A stretch of DNA of 64,000 bases from contig NZ_AP018449.1 in the NCBI RefSeq assembly GCF_003966895.1, positions 3,737,501-3,801,500 on the forward strand, read 5' to 3'. The translations under genes and the position numbers were made by a program. The stretch is from Methylomusa anaerophila (lineage in GTDB: Bacteria; Bacillota; Negativicutes; Sporomusales; Sporomusaceae). This document shows, piece by piece, positions 62,602-64,000 of this stretch (position 1 is the first letter of the stretch; each line of letters begins with the position of its first letter). The notes beneath the pieces are model-generated. The model searched no databases and was not told the DNA's origin. It worked only from the letters and a program-made list of their open reading frames with translations.

Positions 62602-62776
62602 GTGTTTCACCTCCTTATATATGCAGGTATTGATGTACTAAAATATTTTAGCATGGACAATAGGAAAATGCAAGCAATATTCTGCGCTGAACATTTCATC
62701 GTATAGCAATTTCGTATTTAGGAAAATATAACTTTAATACTCTCAATAGTTTAACAGTTTAACGAGGAGGAATTAT

Positions 62777-63748
62777 ATGAATCAGAATATCCAAGGGGTA
62801 CGAACCGATTTGGCTTTAGAAGCCAGAGAAATGCTAACGAAAAAAATACGTCAAGACATTCCGGGAGTTCTGATGGAAACTGCTGAAAATGATGACATAC
62901 TAATAACCCGGGTGGACATTACAACGCCTGAGGCCGAACGTATGATGGGAAAAGTACAGGGAAAATACGTAACGCTCGAAGCTCCCGGACTACGGTATAA
63001 AAATACTCCGCTGCAAAAAAAAATTATGGGTTTTTTAGCCCAGGAGTTGGCTGATTTGGTTAAACTTTCTCCCAATGCAACGGTATTAATAGTTGGATTA
63101 GGAAATTGGAATATAACACCGGATGCATTGGGACCGAGAGTGGCTCACAAGATTGTTGTGACACGCCATTTACAGGAAATGCTGTCCCCGGAACTTAAGG
63201 GCGGGGTGCGTTCCGTGTGTGCTATCGCCCCGGGTGTTTTAGGCATAACCGGAATGGAAACGGGAGAAATAATTCAAGGGATTGTGAATAATATTAAACC
63301 TGATCTGGTTATAGCGATAGACGCTTTAGCCGCAGCGTCCAGTCAGCGGGTGATCACCACTATACAGCTGGCGAATACAGGAATTCATCCGGGTTCCGGC
63401 GTTGGCAACAAGCGATTTGGTTTAACGCAGCAGTCTCTTGGCGCGCCAGTGATCGCAATTGGGGTGCCGACTGTCGTTCATGCATCAACCATAGCCATGG
63501 ATACGATTAATACGTTGCAGGAACACGCCACTTTTGCCCGTTATTTTAAGAGTATGGCCAACTTATCCGACCAGGACCGGCAAACCATTGTCCGGCAGGT
63601 ATTACCGGAGATGTTGGGTGACCTTATGGTAACACCAAAAGAAGTGGATCGATTGATTGAAGATATCGCGGCAGTTGTGTCCGGGGGGATTAATCAAGCA
63701 TTGCATCCCAATATTGACTATGAGAACATTCATCTATACCTGCATTGA
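62777..63748 (+). CDS. gpr: Germination protease (spore protease)
   Basis: 323 residues. The N-terminal propeptide region (RTDLALEAREM) precedes VTLEAPGLRYKN, NATVLIVGLGNWNITPDALGPRV, ICAIAPGVLGITGMETGEIIQG-type core (IAPGVLGITGMETGEIIQGI), VIAIDALAAAS and GIHPGSGVGNKR. Gpr degrades small acid-soluble DNA-binding proteins at germination and is stored as a zymogen. ATG follows ACGAGGAGG. A probable spoIIP follows, the usual gpr-spoIIP order. Confidence 0.95.
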   Translation: MNQNIQGVRTDLALEAREMLTKKIRQDIPGVLMETAENDDILITRVDITTPEAERMMGKVQGKYVTLEAPGLRYKNTPLQKKIMGFLAQELADLVKLSPNATVLIVGLGNWNITPDALGPRVAHKIVVTRHLQEMLSPELKGGVRSVCAIAPGVLGITGMETGEIIQGIVNNIKPDLVIAIDALAAASSQRVITTIQLANTGIHPGSGVGNKRFGLTQQSLGAPVIAIGVPTVVHASTIAMDTINTLQEHATFARYFKSMANLSDQDRQTIVRQVLPEMLGDLMVTPKEVDRLIEDIAAVVSGGINQALHPNIDYENIHLYLH

Positions 63749-63872
63749 TCGTGTAAATAACAGCCAGTCCTGAATTTGTTGTAATATCGCATTGCTGCCA
63801 GGCATATACATTGTATGTAAACAAAAATTCCACGGACACCCGGCACGACGACTGGGTCGTATGGAGGCGGCA

Positions 63873-64000
63873 ATGGCAGCATCAATAGCAAAGTCAAGGA
63901 AACAAAGGAAGCAGGGTGTTCGTAAGTCCTATTTTAATATCATACGAATTTTCAAGGTATCCAGATGGGTGAATGTATTACTCATTAGCATGCTGCTATG
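63873..64000 (+). CDS. spoIIP: Probable SpoIIP, N-terminal part (cut by window edge)
   Basis: The frame is open to the window end. It codes for a strongly basic start (SIAKSRKQRKQGVRKSYF, IRIFKVSRW) followed by the beginning of a hydrophobic helix (VNVLLISMLL). That matches the N terminus of SpoIIP, a membrane-anchored peptidoglycan hydrolase for engulfment. Its place after gpr is the usual one. ATG at 63873 is five bases after GGAGG; ATG at 63861 in frame is also possible. The catalytic part is not visible, so the call rests on gene order. Confidence 0.55.
   Translation, partial: MAASIAKSRKQRKQGVRKSYFNIIRIFKVSRWVNVLLISMLL

Overview
The window reads as a chromosomal stretch of an anaerobic, endospore-forming bacterium of the Sporomusaceae / Negativicutes type. 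This is an inference from content, not a database match. Sporulation genes are frequent (prkA-yhbH-spoVR, yyaC, sigK, gpr and the start of a probable spoIIP). They sit beside a membrane-bound uptake [NiFe] hydrogenase, siroheme-dependent heme genes (ahbC, ahbD), a futalosine-pathway menaquinone gene (mqnE), T-box leaders and a c-di-AMP riboswitch. Most of the window is ordinary, densely packed core genome with good ribosome binding sites.

Layout. 1-2.6 kb: end of an LL-diaminopimelate aminotransferase-like gene, an EamA transporter and sfsA. 3.0-5.9 kb: a polar amino acid ABC transporter. 6.2-11.2 kb: a Trp T-box leader followed by trpD-F-C-B-A, without trpE or trpG. 11.3-14.4 kb: an HD-type protein and phosphoglucomutase. 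14.6-19.2 kb: a small acidic ORF, prkA, yhbH and spoVR. 19.4-26.7 kb: MATE exporter, DUF4870 protein, pyruvate kinase, an unknown anchored protein, acyltransferase and a peroxiredoxin. 26.7-32.4 kb: two small Cys-tailed proteins, a palindromic repeat cluster, a MoxR/CoxE pair, an ECF S-component and a YgjP-type peptidase. 32.8-35.5 kb: tRNA-Leu, a pair of small paralogues, a GalT-like protein and an SGNH hydrolase. 35.5-38.8 kb: a Leu T-box, leuS and thioredoxin. 39.0-46.1 kb: ahbC-ahbD followed by the hydrogenase operon. 46.2-50.4 kb: DUF1540, a zinc-ribbon protein, aroH, mqnE, a glycosyltransferase and a c-di-AMP riboswitch with an NlpC/P60 hydrolase. 50.4-56.1 kb: yyaC and a scarred sigK-yqeG locus. 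56.4-57.2 kb: five tRNAs. 57.4-64.0 kb: lipoprotein, comEA, comEC, holA, rpsT, gpr and probable spoIIP.

How genes work together. AhbC and AhbD would complete siroheme-to-heme b conversion, and the next operon encodes a hydrogenase whose third subunit is a cytochrome b. That subunit would pass electrons to menaquinone, for which mqnE supplies a pathway step. The trp genes are gated by an uncharged-tRNA sensor that has two antiterminator/terminator modules.

The least ordinary parts are: (1) the sigK-yqeG locus, where a displaced, decayed sigK 3' end and a stray yqeG fragment flank mobile-element debris, a broken kinase-like gene and an AAA_14/DUF4143 ATPase; (2) families of palindromic repeats with a conserved core and complementary arms that differ between copies; (3) the tandem T-box; and (4) a trpF that appears to need a non-AUG, non-GUG, non-UUG start codon to keep its catalytic cysteine.
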